Positions 1 through 9,868 are shown, counted from the stretch's first letter. The stretch: DNA of 64,000 nucleotides from Rhizobium sp. P32RR-XVIII (GCF_012641395.1 NZ_JABAIH010000002.1:372001-436000), one strand, 5' to 3'. Made by a program: numbers and translations. Notes: a model not told the origin generated them from the sequence alone.

Positions 1-1602
1 CTGCCGCCCGCCTTGGACCGTTTCGTGCGCCTGCCGGATGACGGAGGGACGATCCGCTACATCACGCTGGAAGACGTGGCGAACATCTTCATCCACCGCC
101 TCTACCCCGGCTACGAGGTGCAGGGCTCGGGTACGTTCCGCATCATCCGCGACAGCGATATCGAAGTCGAGGAAGAGGCCGAAGACCTCGTGCGCTTCTT
201 CGAAACAGCACTCAAGCGCCGGCGCCGCGGCAAGGTGATCCGCATCGAAACGGATTCCGAAATGCCGGCGTCGCTGCGTCATTTCGTGGTGCAGGCGATG
301 AACGTGCCCGACAATCGCGTCGCCGTTCTGCCGGGCCTGCTGGCGCTCAACACGCTCTCGGAAATCACCAAGGCGCCGCGCGACGATCTCCGATTTCCAC
401 CCTACAATGCGCGATTTCCCGAGCGCGTCCGCGAACACGCCGGAGACTGCTTCGCCGCAATCCGCGAGAAGGACATGGTGGTTCATCACCCCTACGAGTC
501 TTTCGACGTGGTGGTCCAGTTTCTTCTCCAGGCTGCGCGCGATCCTGACGTTCTGGCGATAAAGCAGACGCTTTACCGCACCTCGAATGACAGCCCGATC
601 GTCCGCGCGCTGATTGACGCCGCCGAATCGGGCAAGTCGGTGACTGCCCTTGTCGAACTCAAGGCCCGTTTCGACGAAGAGGCGAACATCCGCTGGGCGC
701 GCGATCTCGAGCGCGCCGGCGTGCAGGTCGTCTTCGGCTTCATCGAACTCAAGACACATGCAAAGATGTCACTGGTCGTTCGCCGCGAGGAGGGCAGGCT
801 CCGCAGCTATTGCCACCTCGGCACCGGCAACTACCATCCGATCACCGCGAAGATCTACACCGACCTTTCCTTCTTCACCTGCAATCCGGTGATCGCCCAC
901 GACATGGCGAACATCTTCAACTTCATCACCGGCTACGGCGAGCCGGAAGAAAGCATGAAGCTCGCGGTTTCGCCCTACACGCTGCGCGACCGCATTCTTC
1001 GTCACATCGACGAGGAGATCGCCCATGCCAAGAACGGAGCGCCTGCCGCTATCTGGATGAAGATGAACGCGCTCGTTGATCCTGAGATCATCGATGCGCT
1101 CTATACGGCAAGCCGCGCCGGTGTGGAGATCGATCTCGTCGTTCGCGGCATCTGCTGCCTGCGGCCGCAAGTACCGGGTCTGTCGGACAATATTCGCGTC
1201 AAGTCGATCGTCGGCCGCTTCCTGGAACACAGCCGCATCTTCTGCTTCGGCAATGGCCATGGGCTGCCGTCGGACAAGGCGCTCGTTTATATCGGCTCCG
1301 CCGACATGATGCCGAGAAACCTCGACCGCCGCGTCGAAACGCTTGTTCCGCTCACCAATCCGACTGTCCACGAGCAGGTTTTGTCCCAGATCATGCTCGG
1401 CAATATCATTGACAATCAGCAGAGCTACGAGATATTGCCCGACGGCACGTCTCGGCGCATGGAAGTGCGCAAGGGCGAAGAGCCGTTCAACGCGCAGCAG
1501 TATTTCATGACTAACCCCAGCCTGTCCGGCCGCGGTGAAGCCCTGAAATCCAGCGCTCCAAAGCTGATTGCCAGTCTGCTTTCCGGCTGGACCAAGAGAT
1601 AA
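1..1602 (+). CDS. ppk: Polyphosphate kinase 1, C-terminal part (cut by window edge)
   Basis: Makes inorganic polyphosphate reversibly from the ATP gamma phosphate. The frame is open from base 1 with no start, so the N-terminus lies outside the window; about 533 residues remain of a family that is usually near 700-730. Both catalytic-domain histidines are visible: the phosphorylated His in LKTHAKMSL (codon 757-759) and the second in FLEHSRI (codon 1228-1230). The stretch KQTLYRTS before them is typical of PPK1. The stop at 1600-1602 is followed 12 bases later by ppx, so synthesis and breakdown of polyphosphate are probably co-transcribed. The TTG at 13 is internal and is not the start. Confidence 0.97.
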   Translation: MPPALDRFVRLPDDGGTIRYITLEDVANIFIHRLYPGYEVQGSGTFRIIRDSDIEVEEEAEDLVRFFETALKRRRRGKVIRIETDSEMPASLRHFVVQAMNVPDNRVAVLPGLLALNTLSEITKAPRDDLRFPPYNARFPERVREHAGDCFAAIREKDMVVHHPYESFDVVVQFLLQAARDPDVLAIKQTLYRTSNDSPIVRALIDAAESGKSVTALVELKARFDEEANIRWARDLERAGVQVVFGFIELKTHAKMSLVVRREEGRLRSYCHLGTGNYHPITAKIYTDLSFFTCNPVIAHDMANIFNFITGYGEPEESMKLAVSPYTLRDRILRHIDEEIAHAKNGAPAAIWMKMNALVDPEIIDALYTASRAGVEIDLVVRGICCLRPQVPGLSDNIRVKSIVGRFLEHSRIFCFGNGHGLPSDKALVYIGSADMMPRNLDRRVETLVPLTNPTVHEQVLSQIMLGNIIDNQQSYEILPDGTSRRMEVRKGEEPFNAQQYFMTNPSLSGRGEALKSSAPKLIASLLSGWTKR

Positions 1603-1614
1603 AACTGGACCTGC

Positions 1615-3138
1615 ATGGTTGAATCAGAAGCCCAGGGGCGCCTTCCAGGAATAGCCCCGGTCTCCGTCATCGATATCGGGTCGAACTCGGTCCGCTTGGT
1701 CGTTTACGAGGGCCTCGCCCGGTCGCCGACGATCCTTTTCAACGAAAAGGTGCTTTGCGGCCTTGGGAAGGGCATCGCTTTGACCGGCAAGATGGATGAA
1801 GGAAGCGTCGCCCGCGCGCTGGCCGCTCTCCACCGCTTCAAGGCTCTGTCTGCGCAGGCACGCGCCTCGACCATGTACGTGCTTGCGACGGCCGCCGCGC
1901 GCGAAGCCTCCAACGGCCCCGATTTCATTCACAAGGCGGAAACGATCCTCCAACGCAAGATCCGGGTATTGTCCGGAGGCGAGGAGGCCAAGTTCTCCGC
2001 GCTCGGCGTCGTCAGCGGCTTCTACCATCCGGACGGTATTGCCGGCGACCTCGGCGGCGGCTCGCTGGAGCTCATCGACATCAATGAGCGCAAGATCGGC
2101 GAAGGGATTACCTTGCCGCTCGGGGGCTTGCGCCTCTCGGAATATGCTGGCGGCTCTCTCGCCAAAGCCCATACTTTTGCCCGCAAGCATGTTCGAAGCG
2201 CTGCGAAAATTCTGGAAAACGGCGCCGGCCGAACCTTTTACGCCGTCGGCGGCACCTGGCGTAACATCGCCAAGCTTCACATGGAAATGACGCAGTACCC
2301 ACTGCATATGATGCAGGGCTACGAGGTCTCTCTCGAGGCGATGATGACGTTCCTCGAGCAGGTGGAAGTGGCAAGGGATTCCAAGGACCCGGCGTTCCAG
2401 GCGGTTTCGAAGCACCGCCGCACGCTTCTCCCCTTCGGTGCCGTAGCCATGAAGGAAGTGCTGGGTGCGATGAAGCCCGCCATCATTTCCTTCTCTGCGC
2501 AGGGCGTACGCGAAGGTTATCTCTATTCGCTGCTCTCGGAAGGCGAGCGCCGCGCAGATCCGCTGCTTTCGGCAGCCTCCGAGCTTGCGATCCTTCGAGC
2601 CCGCTCGCCCGAGCATGCGCGGGAGCTTGCGGAGTGGACCGGTAATGCAATGCTGTATTTCGGCATCACGGAAACCGACGAAGAAGCGCGCTACCGGCAG
2701 GCAGCCTGCCTCCTCGCCGACATCAGCTGGCGCGCGCACCCGGATTACCGCGGCCTGCAGGCGTTGAACCTCATCGCCCATTCCTCTTTCGTCGGCATCA
2801 GCCATCCCGGCCGAGCCTTTATCGCGCTGGCCAATTACCATCGTTTCGAGGGGCTGAACGATGACGGATCCACTGCGCCGCTTGCCAGGATTGCCGGTCC
2901 GCAATTCGCCGAGCGCGCCAAGCTTCTCGGTGGCATCCTGCGTGTCGTCTATCTCTTCTCGGCATCGATGCCGGGCGTGGTGAAGAACCTGACGTTCCGC
3001 AAATCATTCGATCCGGAAATCGACCTCGAACTCGTCGTGCCGTCGGAATACCAAGACTTCGCCGGAGAGCGCCTCGACGGACGCATGCAGCAGCTCTCGA
3101 GGCTGACGAACAAGCGGCTGGCTTTCTGCTTCGAGTAA
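1615..3138 (+). CDS. ppx: Exopolyphosphatase (Ppx/GppA family)
   Basis: Hydrolyses terminal phosphates from polyphosphate; Ppx/GppA members may also act on pppGpp. The product has 507 residues. The ASKHA phosphate-binding loop VIDIGSNSVRLVV is near residues 18-30 and the second glycine-rich loop GDLGGGSLELIDI near 143-155. An HD-like C-terminal half (rich in RRTLLPFGA and AHSSFVGISHPGR type segments) follows, which matches the long rhizobial form. It sits 12 bases downstream of ppk in the same direction, giving a ppk-ppx operon. No terminator follows directly. The next gene is about 130 bases away, with a perfect inverted repeat at 3178-3195 in between. Confidence 0.95.
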   Translation: MVESEAQGRLPGIAPVSVIDIGSNSVRLVVYEGLARSPTILFNEKVLCGLGKGIALTGKMDEGSVARALAALHRFKALSAQARASTMYVLATAAAREASNGPDFIHKAETILQRKIRVLSGGEEAKFSALGVVSGFYHPDGIAGDLGGGSLELIDINERKIGEGITLPLGGLRLSEYAGGSLAKAHTFARKHVRSAAKILENGAGRTFYAVGGTWRNIAKLHMEMTQYPLHMMQGYEVSLEAMMTFLEQVEVARDSKDPAFQAVSKHRRTLLPFGAVAMKEVLGAMKPAIISFSAQGVREGYLYSLLSEGERRADPLLSAASELAILRARSPEHARELAEWTGNAMLYFGITETDEEARYRQAACLLADISWRAHPDYRGLQALNLIAHSSFVGISHPGRAFIALANYHRFEGLNDDGSTAPLARIAGPQFAERAKLLGGILRVVYLFSASMPGVVKNLTFRKSFDPEIDLELVVPSEYQDFAGERLDGRMQQLSRLTNKRLAFCFE

Positions 3139-3177
3139 GGGCGTCGCGATCTGGCGTGCTTCTTTGCCGGAAGTCAT

Positions 3178-3195
3178 TGTCCGGAAATCCGGACA
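3178..3195. repeat. Perfect inverted repeat between ppx and the aldo/keto reductase remnant
   Basis: TGTCCGG-AAAT-CCGGACA, two 7-base arms around a 4-base loop. No T-run follows, so it is not an obvious intrinsic terminator. It lies about 75 bases before the reductase start and could be an operator or an RNA hairpin at the end of the ppk-ppx message. Function is inferred only from position. Confidence 0.4.
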
Positions 3196-3271
3196 GCCCG
3201 TGCGGATTGTCTCCAGTTATCGAAGATGCCGCCGTGGCCTATTTTGCGTCGTCTTGAAACGGAGATAGATC

Positions 3272-4149
3272 ATGTCCAATATCGAAAAGTCGGGTGCATT
3301 CACTCTTGGCGACCGCGCCGTAAAACGGCTCGGGTACGGTGCAATGCAGCTTGCCGGCAAGGCCGTGTTCGGCCCGCCAAAGGATCGCGCCGAGGCGGTC
3401 GCGGTGTTGCGCGAAGCGGTCGAAAGCGGCGTCGATCACATCGACACCAGCGATTTCTACGGGCCCCACGTCACCAACCAGATCATCAAGGAAGCCTTGC
3501 ATCCCTATAGGGACGATCTGGTGATCGTCACCAAGGTAGGGGCAACGCGCGGGGCGGACGCCTCCTGGAACCCCACCTTTTCGAAAGAGGCGCTGACCCA
3601 GGCGATCCATGACAACCTCAAGAACCTCGGCCTCGACATCATCGAGGTGGTCAATCTGCGCGCGATGTTCGACGTCCACGGACCGGCGGAAGGTTCTCTT
3701 GAGGAGCCGCTGACCGTTCTCGCCGATCTTCAGCGTCAGGGGCTTGTCAAACACATTGGCCTGTCGAACGTCACCGCCAAACAGATCGCCGACGGACGAA
3801 AGATCACGGCGATCGTCTGCGTTCAGAACCAGTACAACCTTGCCCATCGCCAAGACGATGCGCTGATCCAGCAGCTTGCCGGGGAGGGGCGGCCTATGTA
3901 CCATTCTTCCCGCTCGGCGGCTTCTCGCCGCTACAGTCTTCCACGCTTTCGGATGTCGCAGCCGAACTCGGTGCAACGCCAATGCAGGTTGCTCTTGCTT
4001 GGCTGCTGCAACGCGCGTCGAACATCCTGCCGATCCCGGGCACCTCGTCGCGCGGGCATCTGAGGGAAAATCTTGCGGTCGCCGACATCACTCTGCCGGC
4101 CGACGCCGTGAGGAAGCTCGACGGCATTGCCTCGGCGAAGGCTGCCTGA
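3272..4149 (+). pseudogene. Aldo/keto reductase, disrupted by a one-base deletion
   Basis: An NADPH-dependent oxidoreductase of the aldo/keto reductase superfamily. The first frame gives family sequence up to LIQQLAGEG (about base 3891), including the Asp/Tyr segment HIDTSDFYGPH and the Lys segment VTKVGA. The same protein continues in a different frame from about 3894: AYVPFFPLGGFSPLQ, then ATPMQVALAWLLQ and LPIPGTSS (the NADP phosphate-binding region), ending in a TGA at 4147-4149. Two bases remain where one codon is expected inside GGGGAGGGGCGG, so one base is missing in a G-rich run. The combined length of about 292 codons is normal. Either a recent pseudogene or a sequencing error. If read as printed, the product has 263 residues with a nonsense tail. 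Confidence 0.85.
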
Positions 4150-4163
4150 CGGCGCCTCAAACG

Positions 4164-4202
4164 AAAGGGCGCCCGGCTTTCGCCGGACGCCCTTTATTTT
4201 TT
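4164..4202. terminator. Intrinsic terminator after the reductase remnant
   Basis: Stem AAAGGGCG-x-CCGGC / GCCGG-x-CGCCCTTT (4164-4195) with a TTTC-type loop, followed by six T at 4197-4202. It lies between two convergent genes. The strong T-run is on the plus strand; the A-rich left flank could also help the leftward gene. Confidence 0.85.
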
Positions 4203-4213
4203 CAGAACACGAA

Positions 4214-5572
4214 TTACTTCGCGTTCAGGAAGTCGCCCACTTCGAGCAGGCTGAACTCGTTGTTGTCAGCCTTGTCGACTGCGCGGCCGGCCGAGAAAGG
4301 CAGGTTGTTGTCGTTGCCGATGATGATGTGTGTGGCATCGACGCGGTCGACGTTTTCGATCGTCACGAACGGCATGTCGTAGATACCGTCCTTGTTTCCG
4401 GCCTTCTTCTTGTTGTCCGGATCCTTGATGTTGAGGAGATCGATGTAGCCGATCTTGCGCACGGCCTTGCCGGCGTTGGCGTCGTTGAACTCGATCTTGT
4501 AGACGCGCTTGAGTTCGGCCGGCGCCTCGAAGCAGTCCGGCTTCGGCTGCTTCGGATCGGCGCAGGCCTTGTCCTTCGTGCCGGCGCCGTTGTCACGCTC
4601 GATGACGAGGGCGGTCGTGTCATCCAGCATGTTGAAGTCGCCGATCGAAACGCCCTTGTCCTCGAACGGATAGAGCCAGCTGCGGCCGGTCCACTTCTTG
4701 GCTGCGACGTCGAATTCGATGACGCGGATCGCGGTGTGGCTGTCAACGGATTCCATCTTGCCGTCGTCCTGATAGAGCGCGCCTTCGAGCAGGCCGTAGA
4801 GCTTGGCGCCGTCCTTCGACATGGCAAGCCCCTCGAAGCCGCCGGAGCGCTTCAGGTTGAAGACGGGGTTCTTCGCGGTCGGGTTGGCCGGCAGCTGGAT
4901 CAGCGCGTTGTCCGGCGAGACGACTGGCTTGCCGTCGACCGTTGTCGGGATGACGTCGGTCAGCTGGCCCTTGGTATCAAATTTCAGAAGGTAAGGGCCG
5001 AACTCATCGCCGAGCCAGAATCCGTCGGCAACCGGTTGAACGGATTCGATGTCGAAGTCCGCGCCGGTCAGGTAGCGCGTGTCGGTGCCTTCCATGACGA
5101 TCGGGAAGGGAGCGATTTTGTTCGGATCGGAGAGGAAGAGGTTCTGCATGACCTCAGCCTTGTTCGCCGCCCAGTCGAACTTCATCTGGTGCAGGAAGAG
5201 CATGGAGTCGGACGAGGTGAATTTCGAGCCGAAGCCGTTGTCGGAAAGCGTCCAGAAAGTCCCGTCTTCCATCATCTTGATGCCGGAGAAGCCCTGAACT
5301 GGCTGGCCATCGAGCGGCAGTTTGATGTCGGTGACGCGGACGCCGTCCTTGCCCGGGACGCTACCGAGAGCTTCGGTGCGCTTGCGATCCGGCGTCGTGA
5401 ACTTGCCGGAAGTCTTCAGGAAGGCCGGGGCGTCGGCCGGAGCGGCGACGATGGTGTTGGCGGGCAGGATCGCCTGGCCGGCAAGCGTTGCGGTGAACTC
5501 CTGCTGGTCCGCGGAGGCGGAAGTGGCAATCAGAAGCAATAGGGACACGGAAGCGTAAAGTGCTGTTTTCAT
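4214..5572 (-). CDS. Secreted esterase-like activity of phytase family protein
   Basis: A 452-residue exported protein of the phytase-like / esterase-like beta-propeller family (PF13449 type). The N-terminus has a clear signal peptide: MKTALYASVSLLLLIA then TSASADQQ, with cleavage likely after ASA. The mature part carries GKDGVRVTDIKLPLDG, EGTDTRYLTGADFDIESVQPV and FEGLAMSKDGAKLYGLLEGAL, which are repeated blade segments of this family. The start at 5572 is preferred over an in-frame ATG at 5587 because a GGGGG ribosome-binding site lies between the two, directly before 5572. Family members are thought to be periplasmic phosphoesterases; the substrate is unknown. The gene is monocistronic, convergent with the reductase remnant and sharing the terminator at 4164-4202. 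Confidence 0.88.
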   Translation of the reverse strand: MKTALYASVSLLLLIATSASADQQEFTATLAGQAILPANTIVAAPADAPAFLKTSGKFTTPDRKRTEALGSVPGKDGVRVTDIKLPLDGQPVQGFSGIKMMEDGTFWTLSDNGFGSKFTSSDSMLFLHQMKFDWAANKAEVMQNLFLSDPNKIAPFPIVMEGTDTRYLTGADFDIESVQPVADGFWLGDEFGPYLLKFDTKGQLTDVIPTTVDGKPVVSPDNALIQLPANPTAKNPVFNLKRSGGFEGLAMSKDGAKLYGLLEGALYQDDGKMESVDSHTAIRVIEFDVAAKKWTGRSWLYPFEDKGVSIGDFNMLDDTTALVIERDNGAGTKDKACADPKQPKPDCFEAPAELKRVYKIEFNDANAGKAVRKIGYIDLLNIKDPDNKKKAGNKDGIYDMPFVTIENVDRVDATHIIIGNDNNLPFSAGRAVDKADNNEFSLLEVGDFLNAK

Positions 5573-5618
5573 GGAGACCCCCATCAAATGAGTTGGCGGT
5601 TCCCGATTAGCAGTCCAT

Positions 5619-6692
5619 TCATATCGCCGAATTGAAGGTTGAATGAAGCTTTGGTGACGCTCCCGATGCGGGCAGAGCCCGGGCCAGCGCCATGACGCCC
5701 AGTCCCTGGCCCCGGCCCTTGAGAGCGTGGACGCCGAGATCTTCGGCGTTTATCATTTCGGGCAGAGTGAGGCGCTGTGCAAGCTCGCTCGAAATCAGCA
5801 CAGGCCGGTTCAGTGTTTTGCAGAGGCCTTCCAGCCGGGCGGTCGTATTCACCGTATCGCCGAAATACGTGATCTTGTGGTGGTCGACACCGATTTCGGC
5901 CGTGATGACGAACCCGCCGTGAAGCGCGGCCCGCAGGCGGGGCACCTGTCCATACTGCTTCAGCCAGCTTGCCGCATCCGCCTCGACGGCGGTCAGGATG
6001 TCGAAGACGCAGCGCACGCACCGGCCGTCCTTCAAGCCGCGCGCGAGCGGCCACGTAATGATGGCGGCATCCCCGACATAATCATCGATAGAGCCGCCGT
6101 GGCGACGCACGGGCTCCGCGAAGGTTGCAAACAACGCGCCGAGGAACTGTTGCGCCCGCAGGTCGCCATGTTTTTCGGCAAAAGGGGTCGAATCGATAAG
6201 GTCGATGAAGAGGAAAATGCGCTCCTCCTTGACCGGATTCCGGTAGCGGCTGGACAGCATGCTGAGGAAGACGTCGCGCCCCAGCAGCTCACGCACGCGC
6301 AATACGAAAATGATGACGGCGCAGACCGCCAGCGCGTAGATGAAGACCTTGAAGGGCATGATCAGAATGTGGCTCGGCGGCGCGGGCTCGAGCAAGCCGA
6401 ACCACGAGAGGAGCGTGCCGGCAAGCGCGTAACCGATGCTCATCATGATCTCGTAGATCACGAGACCGGAAATGATGAAGGCGAGCGTCGGAAGTCTCTG
6501 AATGCGCCGGTAGAGGCCGCGAAGAAAGACCCTCCGCTCGAATAAAAGGATCGGCATGCCCATGAGTAGCGCGAAGATCGCGCCGATGACGGGTGTTTCC
6601 TCCAGGAAGAAGATGCGGCCGTAAAGGACGCCGCTCGCAGCCATCACAACCGCGATGAGCAGCCAGTTCTGCGCTGGAAAAATCTCTCTCAT
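5619..6692 (-). CDS. Membrane-anchored class III adenylate/guanylate cyclase
   Basis: 357 residues. Four hydrophobic segments in the first ~130 residues (about 9-30, 35-52, 68-90 and 107-131) anchor a C-terminal class III cyclase homology domain from about residue 157. Both metal-binding aspartates are present: FIDLID (D164) and DDYVGDAA (D208). The transition-state pair is also present: GDTVNTTARLE (N282, R286). It should therefore be catalytically competent and make a cyclic nucleotide, most likely cAMP. Rhizobia carry many such cyclases with different sensor parts; this N-terminal membrane module is not one I can name. The gene stands alone, about 30 bases upstream of the secreted phytase-like gene on the same strand. 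Confidence 0.9.
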   Translation of the reverse strand: MREIFPAQNWLLIAVVMAASGVLYGRIFFLEETPVIGAIFALLMGMPILLFERRVFLRGLYRRIQRLPTLAFIISGLVIYEIMMSIGYALAGTLLSWFGLLEPAPPSHILIMPFKVFIYALAVCAVIIFVLRVRELLGRDVFLSMLSSRYRNPVKEERIFLFIDLIDSTPFAEKHGDLRAQQFLGALFATFAEPVRRHGGSIDDYVGDAAIITWPLARGLKDGRCVRCVFDILTAVEADAASWLKQYGQVPRLRAALHGGFVITAEIGVDHHKITYFGDTVNTTARLEGLCKTLNRPVLISSELAQRLTLPEMINAEDLGVHALKGRGQGLGVMALARALPASGASPKLHSTFNSAI

Positions 6693-6785
6693 GGCATCCG
6701 GCCTGCTTTGACGTTCACCCGCATTTTTCCACGCAAGCCGTTTCGGTCAAGCAATTTTCGCGGGCGGTTCAGAGGCCGGTAGCCA

Positions 6786-7931
6786 TCAAAGCGAAACGGT
6801 ATCGACCTTCTTGCCCGCGAAACGGAGCGCGATCTCGCCCTTGATGAGCTGCAGCGCGGGTGCGCCGAACAGCTCGCGGCGCCAGCCGTGAAGGGCCGCG
6901 ACCTCGGCTTTCTCGCCTTCCGCCGCAATCTTGTCGAGGTCTTCGCTGTTGGCGATGACTTTCGGCGCAACGCCGTGTTTTTCGGAAATCAGCTTGAGCA
7001 GGACCTTGAGCAGCTCGACCGCAGCGGCAGCACCTTCCGGCGCCTGCGTGTGGCGCGGCACATGCGGCATTTCGGCCTTCGGCAGGGCAAGGGCCGTGTT
7101 GACGGCTTCGAGAACCGCGCCGCCCGCAGCGGAGCGCTCCCAACCCTTTGGAATCGTCCGAAGTCGGCTCAGCGCCTCGGCATCCTTCGGCTGCTGCTGG
7201 GCGATCTCGTAGATCGCGTCGTCCTTCAGGACGCGCGAACGCGGCACGTTGCGGGAGCGCGCCTCGCGTTCGCGCCAGGCGGCGACATATTTGAGGATTG
7301 CGAGCTCCTGTGGCTTGCGCAACCGCATCTTCAGGCGCTGCCATGCATCGTCCGGATGCAGGTCGTAGGTTTCGCGCGCTTCGAGAATGTCCATCTCCTC
7401 GGAGAGCCAGGACGAACGGCCTTCGCGTTCGAGCTCGGCCTTGAGATAAAGATAGGCATCGCGCAGATGCGTGACATCAGCCAGCGCATAGTCGAGCTGC
7501 TTTTCGGAAAGTGGCCGGCGGCTCCAGTCCGTGAAGCGCGATGACTTGTCGATCTGCACGCCTTTCGTCCTGCCGACGAGCTGGTCGTATGACACGCTGT
7601 CGCCGAAACCGCAGACCATGGCGGCAACCTGCGTGTCGAAGATCGGATGCGGGATCAGCCCGCCGCGATGGAAGATGATCTCGATGTCCTGACGCGCCGC
7701 ATGGAAGACCTTCAGCACGTTCGGATTGGCCATCAGTTCGAAGAAGGGTGCGAGATCGATGCCCTTCGCCAGCGGATCGACAAGGACTTCCGTCGTCGGG
7801 CTCGCCATCTGTATCAGGCAAAGCTCCGGCCAGAATGTCGTCTCGCGCAGGAATTCGGTGTCGATTGTAATAAATTCAGACTTGGCCAGCTCTTTGCAGG
7901 CGGCCGCCAAATCGGCGGTTGTTTCGATCAT
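6786..7931 (-). CDS. rnd: Ribonuclease D
   Basis: 3'-to-5' exoribonuclease that trims tRNA precursors and other small RNAs. 381 residues, the usual length. The DEDD exonuclease domain is N-terminal: FITIDTEFLRE (first Asp and Glu near residues 22-24), then DIEIIFHR and FDTQVAAM, and the last motif in YALADVTHLRDAYL with the catalytic Tyr-x3-Asp pattern. HRDC-type helices fill the C-terminal half. It lies directly after the cyclase gene on the opposite side of a 93-base spacer. The multicopper oxidase gene is upstream on the same strand. Confidence 0.95.
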   Translation of the reverse strand: MIETTADLAAACKELAKSEFITIDTEFLRETTFWPELCLIQMASPTTEVLVDPLAKGIDLAPFFELMANPNVLKVFHAARQDIEIIFHRGGLIPHPIFDTQVAAMVCGFGDSVSYDQLVGRTKGVQIDKSSRFTDWSRRPLSEKQLDYALADVTHLRDAYLYLKAELEREGRSSWLSEEMDILEARETYDLHPDDAWQRLKMRLRKPQELAILKYVAAWREREARSRNVPRSRVLKDDAIYEIAQQQPKDAEALSRLRTIPKGWERSAAGGAVLEAVNTALALPKAEMPHVPRHTQAPEGAAAAVELLKVLLKLISEKHGVAPKVIANSEDLDKIAAEGEKAEVAALHGWRRELFGAPALQLIKGEIALRFAGKKVDTVSL

Positions 7932-8054
7932 GTCAATTCATTCGCAAGGAAAAGGTCGATTAACCTTCCTTCTCCTTTACGCAGGATATGTCAATACGTT
8001 GAGGGCGATGGGTGACGTATGGCAAAGGCTATTCGCCGGGATGAAGCCTGTGCT

Positions 8055-8153
8055 TTACCCTGTTGTGGCGTTCATTTGCGAGCACGGCAATCCAGCCCCG
8101 GCGGCAACAATCGCAGGGAGAATGATGAAAGCAAAGATTTCGATGCCGTTCAT
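8055..8153 (-). CDS. Candidate very small membrane protein (32 residues)
   Basis: A short reading frame in the 290-base gap before rnd. The product begins MNGIEIFAFIILPAIVAAGA, a single hydrophobic segment after a short polar N-terminus, and ends in a short polar tail. An alternative ATG at 8177 gives 40 residues, with GGAGG only 3 bases ahead, which is too close. AAGG about 10 bases before 8153 is weak support for that start. Rhizobia do encode many one-helix proteins that begin this way, but I cannot match this one to a named family. It reads toward rnd and could equally be chance. Confidence 0.3.
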   Translation of the reverse strand: MNGIEIFAFIILPAIVAAGAGLPCSQMNATTG

Positions 8154-8221
8154 GATAGCAAACCTTTGAGTGCACATCTGCCTCCAAATGTAGTGCGATG
8201 GCGGCCGAGAGGTCTACTAGA

Positions 8222-9613
8222 TCAGGTCACCCGCACATAGCTCGTCATGCCGGTCTTCTGGTGCTCGATGATGTGGCAATGCAGCAGCCAGTCCCCGGGA
8301 TTGTCGGCCACGAAGGCGAGCTGCACCTTTTCGTCGGGCTGGATCAAATAGGTGTCGGAAACGAGTGGCCTGACTTCGCGCGTCGAGGACGAAATGACGG
8401 TCAAGCTCATGCCATGCAGATGGATCGGGTGCAGGTGCGGCGTCACGTTTTCGAGCTGGAAGATGTAGCTCTTGCCAAGCTTCAGTTCGGCGAGAGGGGC
8501 TGTCGGATCGGGCGTGTCCCCCGGCCAGGGAACCTTGTTGATCGCCCAGAAGCTATAGCCGAGGGTGCCGCAGATGCTGTCGGCGGGCGCGCTTTCCGCC
8601 GTCGCGCTAAGCACCAGCGGTATGCGCTCCGCCGACGACAAATCCGCTTGCCGGACCGGGTTTGCAGCCAGCCGTCCAAGATCGAGCGCATCGCGTTTCA
8701 GCGTTTTTCCCACAGCGCGCAGGCTCGCGATCGTCTTTGGCGTGGTCCCGCGGATGTCTTCCAATGTTGCGACCGCTCCCTCGCTGTCCGGCATCCTCAC
8801 GGCAAGGTCCAGCCGCTGTCCGGGGCCGACCTGCAAGAGTTCGAGCGGAAAGCGCTTCGGCACCGGATTGCCGTCGATCGCGATCACCGTCGCGGCGGCC
8901 CCTTCCATCTTCAAAGAGAAGATGCGCGTTACGTCGGTTATTGCGATCCGCAGGCGGATCAGCCCACCGGCTAGAGCATCGTATTGCGGTTCCCGCTGCC
9001 AGTTCGCGGTTCGCACCGTTCCGTATGTGCCAGTCTTTGCCGCATCCCGCGGCCGGAAGGGCGCGATGAACTGCCCGTCGCCGCCGAGCCGCCAGTCGCG
9101 CAAGTTGAGCACGATTTCCGCGTCGAAGACCGGGTCCGCAGGATCCTCCACGACGATGATCCCCGTCATGCCGTGGCCCATCTGCGTCAGCGTATTGCAA
9201 TGCGGATGGTACCAGAAGGTACCGGCGTCGGGGGGCGTGAAGGCGTAATCGAAGCTGTCGCCGGTATAGACATAAGGCTGCGTCATGAACGGCACGCCAT
9301 CCATCTTGTTGTCGATGCGCAGCCCGTGCCAGTGGATCGTCGTCGGTTCGTCCAGGCTGTTCGTCAGCCGTGCCGCAAACGGCTCGCCGCGCTGCATGCG
9401 CAAAACCGGCGGCATGCCTTGGTCGCCCCAGGTCATGATGTCCTTCGTCGAGCCCGCGTCTGTGAGCGAGGCCTCGGTCTTCACCGCTTTCAGCACTTGT
9501 GGCTGCGGCTCCGATCCAGCCAAACCGAATTTACCTGCGGCGCCCATGCCGATGCCATAAGCGCCCGCAACGGCGGATGCCTTCAGCAGATTGCGACGGG
9601 TGAGAAGGGGCAT
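8222..9613 (-). CDS. Multicopper oxidase, Tat-exported
   Basis: 463 residues. The twin-arginine signal LTRRNLLKASAVAG (residues 4-17) points to folded export to the periplasm. All four copper-ligand clusters of the cupredoxin-type oxidase are visible: IHWHGL, FWYHPHCN, HLHPIHLHGM and WLLHCHIIEHQKTGM, the last including the type 1 copper Cys and axial Met. It therefore has a full type 1 plus trinuclear centre and should couple one-electron oxidation of a substrate to O2 reduction. CueO/CopA-like cuprous oxidase activity is plausible; bilirubin oxidase or laccase-like substrates cannot be excluded. No copper chaperone or efflux gene is adjacent. It is divergent from aspS, with a 255-base spacer. 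Confidence 0.92.
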   Translation of the reverse strand: MPLLTRRNLLKASAVAGAYGIGMGAAGKFGLAGSEPQPQVLKAVKTEASLTDAGSTKDIMTWGDQGMPPVLRMQRGEPFAARLTNSLDEPTTIHWHGLRIDNKMDGVPFMTQPYVYTGDSFDYAFTPPDAGTFWYHPHCNTLTQMGHGMTGIIVVEDPADPVFDAEIVLNLRDWRLGGDGQFIAPFRPRDAAKTGTYGTVRTANWQREPQYDALAGGLIRLRIAITDVTRIFSLKMEGAAATVIAIDGNPVPKRFPLELLQVGPGQRLDLAVRMPDSEGAVATLEDIRGTTPKTIASLRAVGKTLKRDALDLGRLAANPVRQADLSSAERIPLVLSATAESAPADSICGTLGYSFWAINKVPWPGDTPDPTAPLAELKLGKSYIFQLENVTPHLHPIHLHGMSLTVISSSTREVRPLVSDTYLIQPDEKVQLAFVADNPGDWLLHCHIIEHQKTGMTSYVRVT

Positions 9614-9868
9614 GGGGGCACTCCGGTCATGGTGGTGGCGCCATCTTTAAAGTTGACTGCGGATTTCATCAATAAGGAAGCGAAGACCAAACTGCCGCAC
9701 TTGCCTTTACCCAAGGCTCGGAATAAACCACCCCAAAGTGGCAGTCCCTGCGGCCCAAGCCTTGACAAATCAGACCGTCCATGCGCTTTTCCGCCCGATT
9801 TTCTTGTCGGCGCTTGAGGGTCATTTTTGCCCTTGCAGCCGTCTCAGCAGATACCGGGAATTGAAATA

